64,000 bases of DNA from Nostoc sp. UHCC 0926 (GTDB lineage Bacteria; Cyanobacteriota; Cyanobacteriia; Cyanobacteriales; Nostocaceae): the NCBI RefSeq assembly GCF_028623165.1, contig NZ_CP117768.1, forward strand, positions 5,832,001 through 5,896,000. The letters run 5' to 3'. This document shows, in pieces, positions 34,877 to 43,251 of this stretch (positions are counted from its first letter, which is position 1; every line of letters starts with the position of its first letter). A program made the translations under genes and the position numbers. A model generated the notes under the pieces. The model searched no databases and was not told where the DNA came from. It was given only the letters and a program-made list of their open reading frames with translations.

Positions 34877-35746
34877 ATGACAGATAAACAAATGCACACC
34901 CAATCAACAGAAATCGATCTGCTCACTCCATCTAGAGAATTACCTCTATATGGCAAGAGAATTTTAGTCACAGCACCGAGAAATTATGCTTATAGGTTAG
35001 CTGAACAAATCATCAAACAAGGTGGTTTACCTGTTTTTATGCCTACTATCGAAACCTGCTATTTATCAAACTACACTAAGTTAGATGCCGCTCTGGGTCG
35101 CATAGAGGAATTTGATTGGATTGTCTTCACCAGTAGAAACGGTATCACTGCATTTTTTCAGCGGATGAATGATTTAAATATTCCCGTATCTGTGGTACAA
35201 AAATGTCAATTATGTGCTTTAGGAGAAGACGCAGAAAGCTTATCATCTTTTTGTGGCAAAGTGGATTTAATCCCCACAGACTCTAGCCCAGGCGGAATTG
35301 TAGCTGAATTAGCGAAACTACCCGAAATTCACAAGAAAAAAGTGCTAATCCCCGCTCCAGAATTTGTTGGTTTGCCTGAGCCTGATGTTGTACCCAATTT
35401 AATTACGGATTTGCAGCAATTGGGCATAGAAGTAACTCCCGTACCCACATATATCACGCAGGCTTTAGACAAAAATATCTACGGTATTGAATTAAACCTG
35501 ATGCGTCAAGGAATGCTCGATGTAATTGCCTTTAGTAGCACGGCGGAAGTAGAAAGCTTTTTGACAATGGTCAACTCGCAAAGCGATTATGAACGTTGTA
35601 TTATTGCATGTTTTGGCCCTTATACAACTGCCAATGCCCAAAAGTTGGGTGTGGATGTCTCTATTGTGTCCAAAGATTATAGTTCATTTGAAGGATTTGC
35701 TGAAGCGATCGCAACATTTTTTACTCTCACTTCCAGTTCACACTAA
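34877..35746 (+). CDS. hemD: Uroporphyrinogen-III synthase
   Basis: A 289-residue enzyme that closes hydroxymethylbilane to uroporphyrinogen III, the common precursor of heme, chlorophyll, bilins and B12. Conserved HemD features: LYGKRILVTAPRNYAYRLAE, FDWIVFTSRNGITAFF, and DVIAFSSTAEVESFLTM with FGPYTTANAQKLG. I start at ATG 34877 (MTDKQMHTQ); an upstream ATG at 34817 adds 20 codons with no family match. It is followed after 103 bases by a ferredoxin gene on the same strand. HemD sequences diverge strongly, and cyanobacteria can have paralogues. Confidence 0.88.
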   Translation: MTDKQMHTQSTEIDLLTPSRELPLYGKRILVTAPRNYAYRLAEQIIKQGGLPVFMPTIETCYLSNYTKLDAALGRIEEFDWIVFTSRNGITAFFQRMNDLNIPVSVVQKCQLCALGEDAESLSSFCGKVDLIPTDSSPGGIVAELAKLPEIHKKKVLIPAPEFVGLPEPDVVPNLITDLQQLGIEVTPVPTYITQALDKNIYGIELNLMRQGMLDVIAFSSTAEVESFLTMVNSQSDYERCIIACFGPYTTANAQKLGVDVSIVSKDYSSFEGFAEAIATFFTLTSSSH

Positions 35747-35849
35747 GCCCTTGGTGATGTAGAGTAATCAACCACATTTAACTCTAGACTAGCTGCACAT
35801 AAACCCGTAGTATCGAACATAGAGTTTAGATTTAGCTAGGAATTTTGAC

Positions 35850-36149
35850 ATGGCAACTTACAAGGTCACATTACGTACCCCAGATGGAGAAAAAACAATT
35901 GACGTTCCTGAGGATGAGTACATCCTAGAGATCGCTAACGAGGAAAATGGGCTGGACTTGCCCTATTCCTGTAACGCTGGTTCTTGCTCTACCTGCACCG
36001 GAAAGCTGATTTCAGGTACAATCGACCAATCAGATCAGAACTTCTTAGACAACGATCAAATGGACGAGGGATGGGTTCTCACCTGCGTTGCCTATGCCAC
36101 TTCTGACTGCGTTATCGAAACCAATCAAGAAGAAGCGCTTAACGCTTAA
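35850..36149 (+). CDS. petF: [2Fe-2S] plant-type ferredoxin
   Basis: A 99-residue soluble electron carrier. The cluster ligands are Cys41, Cys46, Cys49 (SCNAGSCSTCTGKL) and Cys79 (VLTCVAYA), with the standard plant-type spacing. It is acidic, as expected for docking to photosystem I and FNR. The stretch EIANEENGLDLPYSCNAG differs from the main photosynthetic isoform (which usually has RAGACSTC), so this may be one of several paralogues; the petF label is for the family. A strong terminator follows at 36320. Confidence 0.92.
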   Translation: MATYKVTLRTPDGEKTIDVPEDEYILEIANEENGLDLPYSCNAGSCSTCTGKLISGTIDQSDQNFLDNDQMDEGWVLTCVAYATSDCVIETNQEEALNA

Positions 36150-36319
36150 CTAAGAGATGTAGATTTAATAAAGAGCAAGTTTTGTCGGGTGCGTTAGAAT
36201 ATTCACCCTAGCGCACTTCAAATCTGAGGTGGTGTCGTACTCTCAGCGATAACACACTCTACTAGATTTAAAATTTTGCACTTTTGTAATAAATCTGTAT
36301 AGGCTGAGTAATTCACATT

Positions 36320-36351
36320 AAAAAGCGCTCTCCAAAAGGGGAGCGCTTTTT
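36320..36351. terminator. Rho-independent terminator, bidirectional
   Basis: AAAAAGCGCTC paired with GAGCGCTTTTT around a short CTCCAAAAGGG-type centre: a GC-rich stem flanked by A- and T-runs on both sides. It serves the ferredoxin gene (plus) and the hsp20 gene (minus), which converge here. Confidence 0.9.
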
Positions 36352-36390
36352 ATTTAGTTTCATAGATAGCTAGCAGATATCAAGCCGAAA

Positions 36391-36840
36391 TTAGCCAGAT
36401 GATGCTAGATTAACTTTGACAACTTTATTCTTTTCTTCTTCAGCTTTGGGTAGCGTCAGGTTCAAGATGCCATCTTTATAATCTGCCGTGACGTTAGTAT
36501 TTTGAATCCGAGCAGGTAAAGGAATTACACGTTGGAATTTACCATAATGGAATTCGCTTTTGATCACACCTTTTTCTTCAGATTTCGTTTCAGACTTTCG
36601 CTCACCACTAAGGTATATAGCATTTTCTGTAACTTGCAAATCCAGGTCTTTAGCTTCAATTCCCGGAAGTTCTAGTTTTAGATGAATTGCATCTTCGGTT
36701 TCTTTTAACTCAGCAGCGGGAACTCTGGATAAACCTCTATCCAAAAATGCAGTTGGCAAAGTATCTTCATCAAATAAGCGATTGATTTGGCGTTGTATTG
36801 TGTTAAATTATTGCCAAGGATTCCAACGTACTAATGTCAT
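36391..36840 (-). pseudogene. Small heat-shock protein Hsp20 with early nonsense codon
   Basis: The normal Hsp20 start is at ATG 36840 (MTLVRWNPWQ), but codon 11 is TAA (36808-36810). The frame then continues without a gap through FNTIQRQINRLFDEDTLPTA into a complete alpha-crystallin domain: LKETEDAIHLKLELPGIEAK, LSGERKSETKSEEKG, FHYGKFQRVIPLPARI, ending in VVKVNLASSG. The family usually has WEPWQEMNTLQRQMNRLF at this place, so GAA to TAA is the simplest change. The rest could still be made from an internal start such as TTG 36759 (122 residues), but then without the N-terminal arm that oligomerises. Transcription would end at the shared terminator at 36320. Confidence 0.88.
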
Positions 36841-37299
36841 ATCTTTACCTCGGATAATCAGGATCTTTACTGTCCAACTAATTGAGAATTTGATTCCTTG
36901 CTTTATTTTCAATACTATGAAAATAAAGTTGTGTGAATTCGGTTTTTATCACCTAATTTGGGAAGATTGACGAACCAGAAATTTCCTTAATAAAAAGTCC
37001 GGTAATTTCAAATAGTGTCTTTTTGGTAAACTCTACAAAAGTAGACTTGAAATATAGCAATTCTATTTAAAACATCGGTACGAGCGTCACCTGTACCTCT
37101 ACTCTTAAAGCTTGTATGTGTAGTGTATCCTACAAATTTTTAGTATATTCATGCGATTAATGATAATAATTTAACTTTTGACTTTTGACTTTTGACTTCC
37201 CTGTTCGCGTAGCGTCTCGCACAGAAGGGGCTGACCTCTTGTATTTTTTTAATCTCACAGAGATAATAAGAAATTCCTAACAAACTGCTGATAACAGAT
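36841..37299. other. Intergenic with heptamer repeat and dispersed repeat
   Basis: About 460 bases. Around 37173-37198 the heptamer ACTTTTG is repeated three times, and at 37201-37228 a piece of the dispersed repeat (GTTCGCGTAGCGTCTCGCAC) follows. Nothing coding is recognised. The heat-shock promoter of hsp20 should lie near 36841-36900. Confidence 0.5.
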
Positions 37300-37617
37300 A
37301 TGTCAACAAGTTGGATTTACCTTATCGCCGCAATCCTGTTTGAAGTTTCAGGCACAACTTGCATGAAGTTATCGCAAGGATTTACTAAAATAGTTCCTTC
37401 GGTATTAATAGTTGTTTTTTATGGACTTTGTTTTACTTTTTTGACCTTTGCTCTCAAAAAACTTGAAGTGAGTGTAGCTTATTCTGTCTGGGCTGGATTG
37501 GGAACTATCCTAATTGCTATCATTGGTATTATCTGGTTTCGTGAATCTGCCACATTCATCAAACTTATGTCAATCGCCTTAATAATCATCGGGGTAATTG
37601 GCATAAATGCAAGTTGA
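37300..37617 (+). CDS. SMR family multidrug transporter
   Basis: A 105-residue four-helix membrane protein of the small multidrug resistance family (EmrE/QacE/SugE). The essential Glu is present in the first helix (IAAILFEVSGTTCMKLS), followed by YGLCFTFLTFALKKLEVSVA and AYSVWAGLGTILIAIIG, all family blocks. These proteins work as antiparallel dimers that exchange protons for cationic drugs or guanidinium. A homodimer is likely, because no second SMR gene is adjacent. Length and start are normal. Confidence 0.92.
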   Translation: MSTSWIYLIAAILFEVSGTTCMKLSQGFTKIVPSVLIVVFYGLCFTFLTFALKKLEVSVAYSVWAGLGTILIAIIGIIWFRESATFIKLMSIALIIIGVIGINAS

Positions 37618-37782
37618 TGGGGATAGAAATTAGGCGGCTCATGTATCATCGGGTTGACTAAAACATCCCACTACAAAACCCACTTGAGTGCATGTGAAAG
37701 TTAAGTAGTGGGAAAGTTTTAACATATTCAATTCTTGGTGCTGGTCAGCCGCCGCCAAACTTCACTGAGTTGGAGCTACTAG

Positions 37783-38202
37783 CTAGTAGCGATCGCGTTT
37801 CAAGTCGTAAATCACTTTCTCCAAATACCAGTCCAACGACCTCCCAGGATTCAGCTTTTGTTGGTGTTTGAGTAATCTGGTGGCAATGTTTCCGTTGCCA
37901 GAAAGTAAAGCAAGCAGTTCGTTTTGTAGATTTTTGCTTGCAGCACCTGGAAGATAGTCTACCTCTGGTGTATCTGACTGTACTTGTGTCCTGTTGAGTT
38001 CTATCTGACTTTGTAATTGCAACTCTTTCTGGCGTGTTCGAGCCATTAGCTTCTCCAGTTCGGACTGCTTCTGGAGTAATTCTTTCATTTGCTTGTCCAG
38101 TTGACGTTTTGTCTCCACTAATACGGCTTTTTTATTGTCTAGTTGGGACTGGATCTCGCGTACTTCTAGTAATTTTTTCTTTAAATCTGTTAAGGTTTGC
38201 AT
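37783..38202 (-). CDS. Coiled-coil hypothetical protein
   Basis: A 139-residue soluble protein. Residues 1-75 form a long charged coiled coil (LTDLKKKLLEVREIQSQLDN, then KRQLDKQMKELLQKQ). Residues 85-139 are a more compact helical region ending GRSLDWYLEKVIYDLKRDRY. I do not recognise a family. It is free-standing, between an SMR transporter and an integrase remnant. Confidence 0.65.
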   Translation of the reverse strand: MQTLTDLKKKLLEVREIQSQLDNKKAVLVETKRQLDKQMKELLQKQSELEKLMARTRQKELQLQSQIELNRTQVQSDTPEVDYLPGAASKNLQNELLALLSGNGNIATRLLKHQQKLNPGRSLDWYLEKVIYDLKRDRY

Positions 38203-38311
38203 GAGATTAGATTGAGCCGGTTGTCAATCTACCATGCAGGAATTCTCCACCTAAAAGCATCGGAGAATCCCCGCATTTGTTTTTGAATTGGCTACCTGGG
38301 CGATTAGCAGT

Positions 38312-38419
38312 GGTATCACCCCTGATAAAGTTGCACTCTGGATCGGCGATACCGTTCAGACCATCTTGCAACACTACTGTCATCCAGAAGTGGTTAACGC
38401 TGAATGCCCTGATTTTTAG
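38312..38419 (+). pseudogene. Tyrosine recombinase (integrase) C-terminal remnant
   Basis: Thirty-five codons, GITPDKVALWIGDTVQTILQ then HYCHPEVVNAECPDF and stop, match the end of phage-type integrases, with the catalytic Tyr in HYCHPE and a degenerate LGH-type motif (LWIGD). Nothing upstream extends it. It suggests that an integrative element once ended here. Confidence 0.6.
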
Positions 38420-38450
38420 CTGCTACTCAATTGCTACTTAAAAATTACTT

Positions 38451-39074
38451 TTAAGTCAACTCCAGCCCACCTTGATAGCCAGTGACAATGCGTCCACCAT
38501 CCTTGAGGATGTGGATTTCTATCTGGTCGCTAGCCCAAGTAATCTGGTCTTGGAAAGCTGGGTTTAACACACGAACCCGTTGATTGCTGGAAGAAACTGG
38601 AGAGTTAGGAGAATTAATTGCCAGAGATTGGACAAAAGGCCCGTCAATCAGGATATCGAGTTGTTCTAATAAAGCTTGGGAACCTGGCGGCGCAGATTGG
38701 GACTGTAGTTGCTTAAGAGTAAACCCAGAAAAAGACATTACATTTAACCCAGCAGCTTTTACCTGACGAGCTAAAGACGCCAGTGCAGTTGCTTGCCAAA
38801 AGGGTTCTCCACCAGAGAACGTTACACCCGTGTTGCGGGGATTGCTGAGAATGTTCTCGGCAAGGGTATCAACAGCAATCAATTGGTTAGCTTCAAATGA
38901 CCAAGAGTCAGTATTAAAGCAGCCAGGACACTCACGGAGACAACCTTGTACCCAGACGACTGCACGACAACCAGGGCCATTAACTTCTGACTGATCAACG
39001 TAACCCATAATGTTGAGATAGCCAGAGGGAATTTCCATGAGTGCTAGCGATGGGTCAGTTGGCTTAATTTCCAT
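38451..39074 (-). CDS. nrdG: Anaerobic ribonucleotide reductase activase-like radical SAM protein
   Basis: A 207-residue radical-SAM protein. The cluster site is CLRECPGC (Cys45, Cys49, Cys52; Cys-x3-Cys-x2-Cys), followed by GVTFSGGEPF, the SAM-binding GGE motif. Length and layout match NrdG, the enzyme that makes the glycyl radical on class III ribonucleotide reductase. No nrdD partner is in this window, so the exact role is open. The start at 39074 is supported by AGGAG eight bases upstream. Confidence 0.85.
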   Translation of the reverse strand: MEIKPTDPSLALMEIPSGYLNIMGYVDQSEVNGPGCRAVVWVQGCLRECPGCFNTDSWSFEANQLIAVDTLAENILSNPRNTGVTFSGGEPFWQATALASLARQVKAAGLNVMSFSGFTLKQLQSQSAPPGSQALLEQLDILIDGPFVQSLAINSPNSPVSSSNQRVRVLNPAFQDQITWASDQIEIHILKDGGRIVTGYQGGLELT

Positions 39075-39137
39075 CTCTTTAACTCCTTTTAGGCGTTGCC
39101 TGTTAACCGTTAACTATAGCGAATCCTCTCTAACGAT

Positions 39138-39542
39138 TTGGTGGCTTATGAAGACTTAAATGTGAAAGGGCTTGTTCGCAATCGACATCGGGCTTTGTCA
39201 ATATCTGATGCTGGCTGGTCAACTTTTCGGTCATGGTTAGAATACTTTGGTAACAAATATGGGAAGGTTACGGTTGCTGTTTCTCCTCGCAACACATCCC
39301 AGAACTGCTCTAACTGTGGCTTGAAAGTTAAAAAGTCTCTGTCTACGAGAACTCATGTTTGCCCACATTGTGGATACGTGGCAGACAGGGACATGAACGC
39401 CGCCATGAACATCCTAAGTTTAGGACTCAGTACCGTGGGGCACACGGGAACTTACGCTTGGGGAGATTTGCCCTCTTGGGCAGTTGGCGCAAGCCTGCTG
39501 TCTAACGGCGAGTCAACGAACCAAGAATCCCCGTCTCAATAG
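39138..39542 (+). pseudogene. TnpB (IS200/IS605-type) C-terminal remnant
   Basis: The open part gives VAYEDLNVKGLVRNRHRALS, the RuvC-II Glu region of TnpB, then a zinc finger (QNCSNCGLKV, HVCPHCGYVA) and the RuvC-III Asp in DRDMNAAMNILS. The first two-thirds, including RuvC-I, is missing, so no nuclease can be made. The left break is at about 39125-39137. The right side of the element, including the terminal hairpin, is kept. Confidence 0.9.
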
Positions 39543-39550
39543 ATGCGGGG
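39529..39550 (+). other. IS605-type right-end hairpin
   Basis: CCCCG (39529-39533) pairs with CGGGG (39546-39550), with TCT/AGA extending the stem after a bulge; then AGTGTCAAAT follows. In intact TnpB elements this end is the 3' part of the guide (omega) RNA and the transposon boundary, so the element ends near 39556. Confidence 0.65.
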
Positions 39551-39558
39551 AGTGTCAA

Positions 39559-39684
39559 ATGTTGCGGTTAGCAAAGTGGCGAGAACAGCGCTATCAAGAA
39601 TCATCAGCTAATCCTTCACTTTTGATGCAACGTTTAAGAGCATTAAAGGCGCAACGTGAGCAGGAGTTGCTAAACCCTTGGTGA
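39559..39684 (+). CDS. Short ORF directly after the IS end, partner of DUF5615 gene
   Basis: A 41-residue frame from ATG 39559, ending at TGA 39684 and overlapping the next gene by four bases (GTGA). The product, MLRLAKWREQRYQESSANPS then LLMQRLRALKAQ, is basic and helical. The normal upstream part of this gene appears to have been replaced by the TnpB element, since the first ATG lies right behind the element end. The arrangement is like an antitoxin followed by a PIN-like toxin, but the product cannot be assigned. Confidence 0.5.
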   Translation: MLRLAKWREQRYQESSANPSLLMQRLRALKAQREQELLNPW

Positions 39685-40040
39685 AGGTACGTTTTCTCCT
39701 TGATGAAAATTTGTCGCCCAAGCTAAAGACAGCTATTTTGCGCCTCAATCCAGCAATAGATATTCTGCGTGTAGACGATGCCGAAGCACCGCCATTAGGT
39801 ACGCTTGACCCAGATATCCTGGGCTACCTGGAATTATCCCAACGAATATTGGTTACAGACAACCGCAAAAGTATGCCCGAACATCTGGAAGAACACTGGA
39901 GAGATGGAGGACATATTTGGGGACTAGTTTGGTTGCGTTCCAGTGGGAACCTCAGTATTTGGGCAGAAACAATTTATTTGATTTGGAAAGCGACTGAGCC
40001 AGAAGAGTGGATTGATAGATTGGATTGGATTCCACTTTAA
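39681..40040 (+). CDS. DUF5615 (PIN-like) protein
   Basis: A 119-residue protein from GTG 39681 (MKVRFLLDENLSPKLKTAIL). The LLDENLSP and VTDNRKSMPEHL parts match DUF5615, a small PIN-like nuclease fold often found as a putative toxin beside a DUF433 antitoxin. Asp8 and Asp in TDN fit the metal site. The four-base overlap with the short ORF upstream implies coupled expression. No DUF433 is recognisable upstream, perhaps because the TnpB element destroyed it. Confidence 0.8.
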   Translation: MKVRFLLDENLSPKLKTAILRLNPAIDILRVDDAEAPPLGTLDPDILGYLELSQRILVTDNRKSMPEHLEEHWRDGGHIWGLVWLRSSGNLSIWAETIYLIWKATEPEEWIDRLDWIPL

Positions 40041-40180
40041 AAATTTGGTGTTGCTGAATTGAAGTATGAATTTAGAAATCAACTTTTGCTAAGTGCACTC
40101 ATTGAGCCAATTCCACGGCTTTACGTGAAAACTAGTGGTAGAAATGTTTTCATCGCCGTGGGAGCGTCAAAGTATCTCTC

Positions 40181-40831
40181 TCATTTCCCCCGGTTGATCC
40201 AAACGCCTCTGAGGCCAGCGGCTTTAGCTCCGTGGTAGTCTTCTATGATGCTATCGCCAATATGCCATGCTGCCTCTGGGGAACATTTATGTTTGTCTAA
40301 GGCAATGGCAAAAATTTGAGGATCGGGTTTAGCTGCACGTACTTGGGTAGAAATGGTAACGGAGCTAAAAAACTCTCTCAATCCCAAACTTTGCAATACT
40401 GAGTAAATCCGGGAATCAAAATTGGACAGCACCCCCAAAGTAACTCCCAACCGCCGCCAGTTGATCAAAGCTGGTAAGACATCGGGATAGATAAACCACG
40501 GTTCCCCTGTACCAAAGTGGATGTAAAGTTCGCTAAAAAAAGCTGAAAAGTCAGAAAATTGCTTGAGAACACCAGCACTTTCAAAAGTGTTCAGGGCAAT
40601 TATCCGCCACCAATCAAACTCGCGCTGGGGAATATCTTGCAGTTCTGCATCTAGAAATATCGGCGGCGGCGCAGCTTTAAAGCTTTTGATGAAGGCTGTA
40701 TTTAATGTTTCGGCTGAAACTGTAACCCCAAATTCCTGGGCTATCTGACCATAAACTTCGCCCACACTGCCTTTAACGTCGAAGAGTGTGCCCACAGCAT
40801 CTAACAAAATAACTTTCGGTTGTTCCATCAA
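40181..40831 (-). CDS. HAD-family hydrolase
   Basis: A 216-residue haloacid-dehalogenase-type phosphatase (HAD-IA). Motif I reads ILLDAVGTLFD, with the nucleophile Asp but Ala-Val where most members have a second Asp, as in the HDHD3-like branch. Motif II is GVLSNFD, and motifs III/IV are RAAKPDPQIF and WHIGDSIIEDYHGAKAAGL. The cap is a helical C1 type. Substrate unknown. The missing second Asp of motif I questions simple phosphatase activity. Confidence 0.88.
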   Translation of the reverse strand: MMEQPKVILLDAVGTLFDVKGSVGEVYGQIAQEFGVTVSAETLNTAFIKSFKAAPPPIFLDAELQDIPQREFDWWRIIALNTFESAGVLKQFSDFSAFFSELYIHFGTGEPWFIYPDVLPALINWRRLGVTLGVLSNFDSRIYSVLQSLGLREFFSSVTISTQVRAAKPDPQIFAIALDKHKCSPEAAWHIGDSIIEDYHGAKAAGLRGVWINRGK

Positions 40832-41221
40832 AGTTTGAAGATTTTGAATGTTGAATTTTAGATTTTGGCTTGTTAGAGAGCTTCTGTGGGTAGCAGTCTA
40901 ACATCTGCTAAGTAGGTTGGCGCAAATAAAGCAAATCATCCTAAATGTCTTGGTTCTTTACCAACGCCCCTCAGGAGTGCTGTTAGCGGATAGCTATGGT
41001 TTAGCCCGTGCTGAGTGGGGAATCTCAACTTTTTACTCAGAACTGGGAACTCGGAAAAGAGGAACTGTTTTGCCCCATGCCCAATACAACTCTTGGAGAG
41101 GCTGCGCCCTAAGCGTAGCTATGCCGCAGGCTTTACGACGCCGGCTCTATCGAGCGTTCGCGTAGCGTCTCGTAGAGAAGCCGAGATGCTTAGTACAAGT
41201 GCCCCATGCCCAACCTTAAAG
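40832..41221. other. Intergenic with dispersed GC-rich repeats
   Basis: Contains one clean copy of the repeat starting GAGGCTGCGCCCTAAGCG and ending GCCGCAGGCTTTACGAC (41097-41142), followed by GTTCGCGTAGCGTCTCGTAG (41157-41176). The first is near-identical to the copy at 61218-61262. No gene recognised. Confidence 0.55.
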
Positions 41222-42415
41222 TTACCGAGAAAGTGTTTCTATGATCGGACGGACTAGCCAATTAAAACCAACTTTAAGTTGATGGTCTAAAGTTGGCAAC
41301 CTATATAAATAGGCAATCCGCCGGGCGACGGATGCCAAGCGTCCATCTAGTTTAATTCCCAAACCAGTGAGAGTGGCGTTGTCTATTCCTAGTGCCATCA
41401 TTTCTCCTAACTGTTGGTAGTGGAAGGGGAGGAGGGGGCGATTAGTCAGAGTTGCCCAGATATTCCAAGCAGTATAATCAGCTTGTTGGAAAGCCGCTTG
41501 TGCGGTGGCGGGGACTTGCTGTCCTTCAGCATCATGACAGTCTACTAAATCTCCCAAGGCAAAGATTTCTGGATGATCAAGGACTTGCAAATTGGATGTA
41601 ATGCTGATTTGACCACGCTGGTTTTGCTTGAGGGGAAGAGATTTCACTACGGGCGCAACCCTGGTTCCCACAGTCCAAATTACCAAATCCACCGGAATTG
41701 TGTCTAACTGGTTTTTGTACTCTAGGGAGATGGTATTTTGCTCTATTGATTCGACTTTGGTTTCTAAATCCAGAAACACGCCACGCGCTTCTAAAGCTTT
41801 TTTTGCTGCTTCCCGGTTAAACTCTGGGGAAGTTCGCAAAATTTGATCAGCGATTTCAATGATCCGAAAGCGTCCTCTTTCACCTAGTCTGTCGGCTAAC
41901 TTACAAGCTAACTCTACACCACTGTAGCCAGCCCCAACGATCGCCACCCGAATTTTATCAGCATCGGATTCTTCTAAAAATCGCAGGCGTTCTTCCAAAC
42001 GATAAGCATCAGAGATTGTGCGGAATGTGTAGGCGTAGGCTGCTGCACCAGGGACTAAATCTAGCGGTGTCTCACCTCCTAGCGCCAGCACTAAGCGATC
42101 GTAAGGGATTTCTGGCCCTTCATGTACATTTACCCGTCGCTGGTCAATGTCAATTCCAGAGACAAGCCCTTGATAAAAACGCACTCCTGTGCCTTCTAAA
42201 AGTTCTTCAAAGGGTGGGGCAATTTCCCAGGTTTGCAGTTCACCAGTGAGTAATTCGTAAAGTAAAGGAGAAAATAGGAAGCGATCGCTTTGATCTACCA
42301 GAACAATTTCGGGTTTTTGCGTAGATTCCCAAGGTAACTGGCTTAAGCGCAAGGCTGTGTAGAGACCACCAAAGCCTCCGCCAAGGATACAAATTCTAGA
42401 AGTTGGTTGAGTCAT
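41222..42415 (-). CDS. ndbB: NdbB, demethylphylloquinone reductase (type II NADH dehydrogenase family)
   Basis: A 397-residue FAD/NAD(P) oxidoreductase. The FAD Rossmann motif is CILGGGFGGLYTALRLSQ near the N-terminus, with VAIVGAGYSGVELACKL as the NAD(P) site at about 157, and IFALGDLVDC holds the FAD-binding Asp. It follows the cyanobacterial NdbB protein closely over its length (RICILGGGFGG, FLFSPLLYELLTGE, WEIAPPFEELL, FQQADYTAWNIWA). NdbB reduces demethylphylloquinone in vitamin K1 synthesis for photosystem I and may also feed electrons to quinones. It lies alone. Confidence 0.9.
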   Translation of the reverse strand: MTQPTSRICILGGGFGGLYTALRLSQLPWESTQKPEIVLVDQSDRFLFSPLLYELLTGELQTWEIAPPFEELLEGTGVRFYQGLVSGIDIDQRRVNVHEGPEIPYDRLVLALGGETPLDLVPGAAAYAYTFRTISDAYRLEERLRFLEESDADKIRVAIVGAGYSGVELACKLADRLGERGRFRIIEIADQILRTSPEFNREAAKKALEARGVFLDLETKVESIEQNTISLEYKNQLDTIPVDLVIWTVGTRVAPVVKSLPLKQNQRGQISITSNLQVLDHPEIFALGDLVDCHDAEGQQVPATAQAAFQQADYTAWNIWATLTNRPLLPFHYQQLGEMMALGIDNATLTGLGIKLDGRLASVARRIAYLYRLPTLDHQLKVGFNWLVRPIIETLSR

Positions 42416-42779
42416 CGATTATATCTATGGGACGGTTAATGCTAGCTGGGCAACTAACTTCAGTCTAGTCAGTTAAAGCGGACTTTTCAAAATCCCCTAA
42501 AGTTTTTGAGCATTATCGTAATTACCCTTAACTAGTTCTATGCGATCGCTGGGGTACTGTTGCTGCATTTTTTCCAAGTCTTAAAGCGTCAGGCACATAA
42601 AACCTCTAAGTCTGACATGCTTTGTATTTATATTATGGAGACAATAAACTCCTCCAAGAGCGATCGCCTGATAAATTCCCCAGTCATCGCAAAACCTATT
42701 ACTCCAAAAACTTCCTATGTTCTGCTTAAACGATGAAGGATAAGGGAGATGGGAAGAGTTGGAACTTAAAACATTAAGT

Positions 42780-43136
42780 TCAAAGACTCGTTCATCCACC
42801 TCAAAGACTCGTTCATCCACCTCAAAGACTCGTTCATCCACCTCAGAACTCCGTTCATCCACCTCAGAACTCCGTTCATCCACCTCAGAACTCCGTTCAT
42901 CCACCTCAGAACTCCGTTCATCCACCTCAGAACTCCGTTCATCCACCTCAGAACTCCGTTCATCCACCTCAAAGACTCGTTCATCCACCTCAGAACTCCG
43001 TTCATCCACCTCAGATACTCATTCATCCACCTCAAAGACTCATTCATCCACCTCAAAGACTCGTTCATCCACCTCAAAGACTCATTCATCCACCTCAAAG
43101 ACTCATTCATCCACCTCAAAGACTCATTCATCCACC
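42780..43136. repeat. 21-bp tandem repeat array B (17 units)
   Basis: Seventeen exact 21-bp units sharing TTCATCCACC and differing in the first eleven bases. Four variants occur in the order a a a b b b b b b a b d c a c c c, where b contains CAGAACTCCG, a CAAAGACTCG, c CAAAGACTCA and d CAGATACTCA. An eighteenth unit decays at 43137. The blocks of identical variants show recent slippage or unequal exchange. Open frames on both strands (heptads SELRSST or DERSSEV) follow from the period. The array lies 115 bases upstream of the Tab2 gene. Confidence 0.93.
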
Positions 43137-43156
43137 TCAGATATTCAAAATCTCCA

Positions 43157-43190
43157 TTCCCAATGCCCAATGCCCAATGCCCAATGCTGC
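43157..43190. repeat. Heptamer repeat CCCAATG
   Basis: The heptamer CCCAATG is repeated about four times between array B and the Tab2 gene. Such STRR runs are typical of heterocystous cyanobacteria. Similar runs with other heptamers occur at 14649, 14786, 37173, 44134, 45862 and 57806. Confidence 0.75.
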
Positions 43191-43251
43191 CCTAACACTC
43201 GTATGATCAAAATATCAGGAAAATATAACAGCCAGATTTTTACCGCAAAAC

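Noticed and set aside
42780..43136. CRISPR array
   Set aside because: Units are contiguous 21-mers with small internal differences and no unique spacers of constant length; no cas genes nearby. The same holds for the other four arrays.
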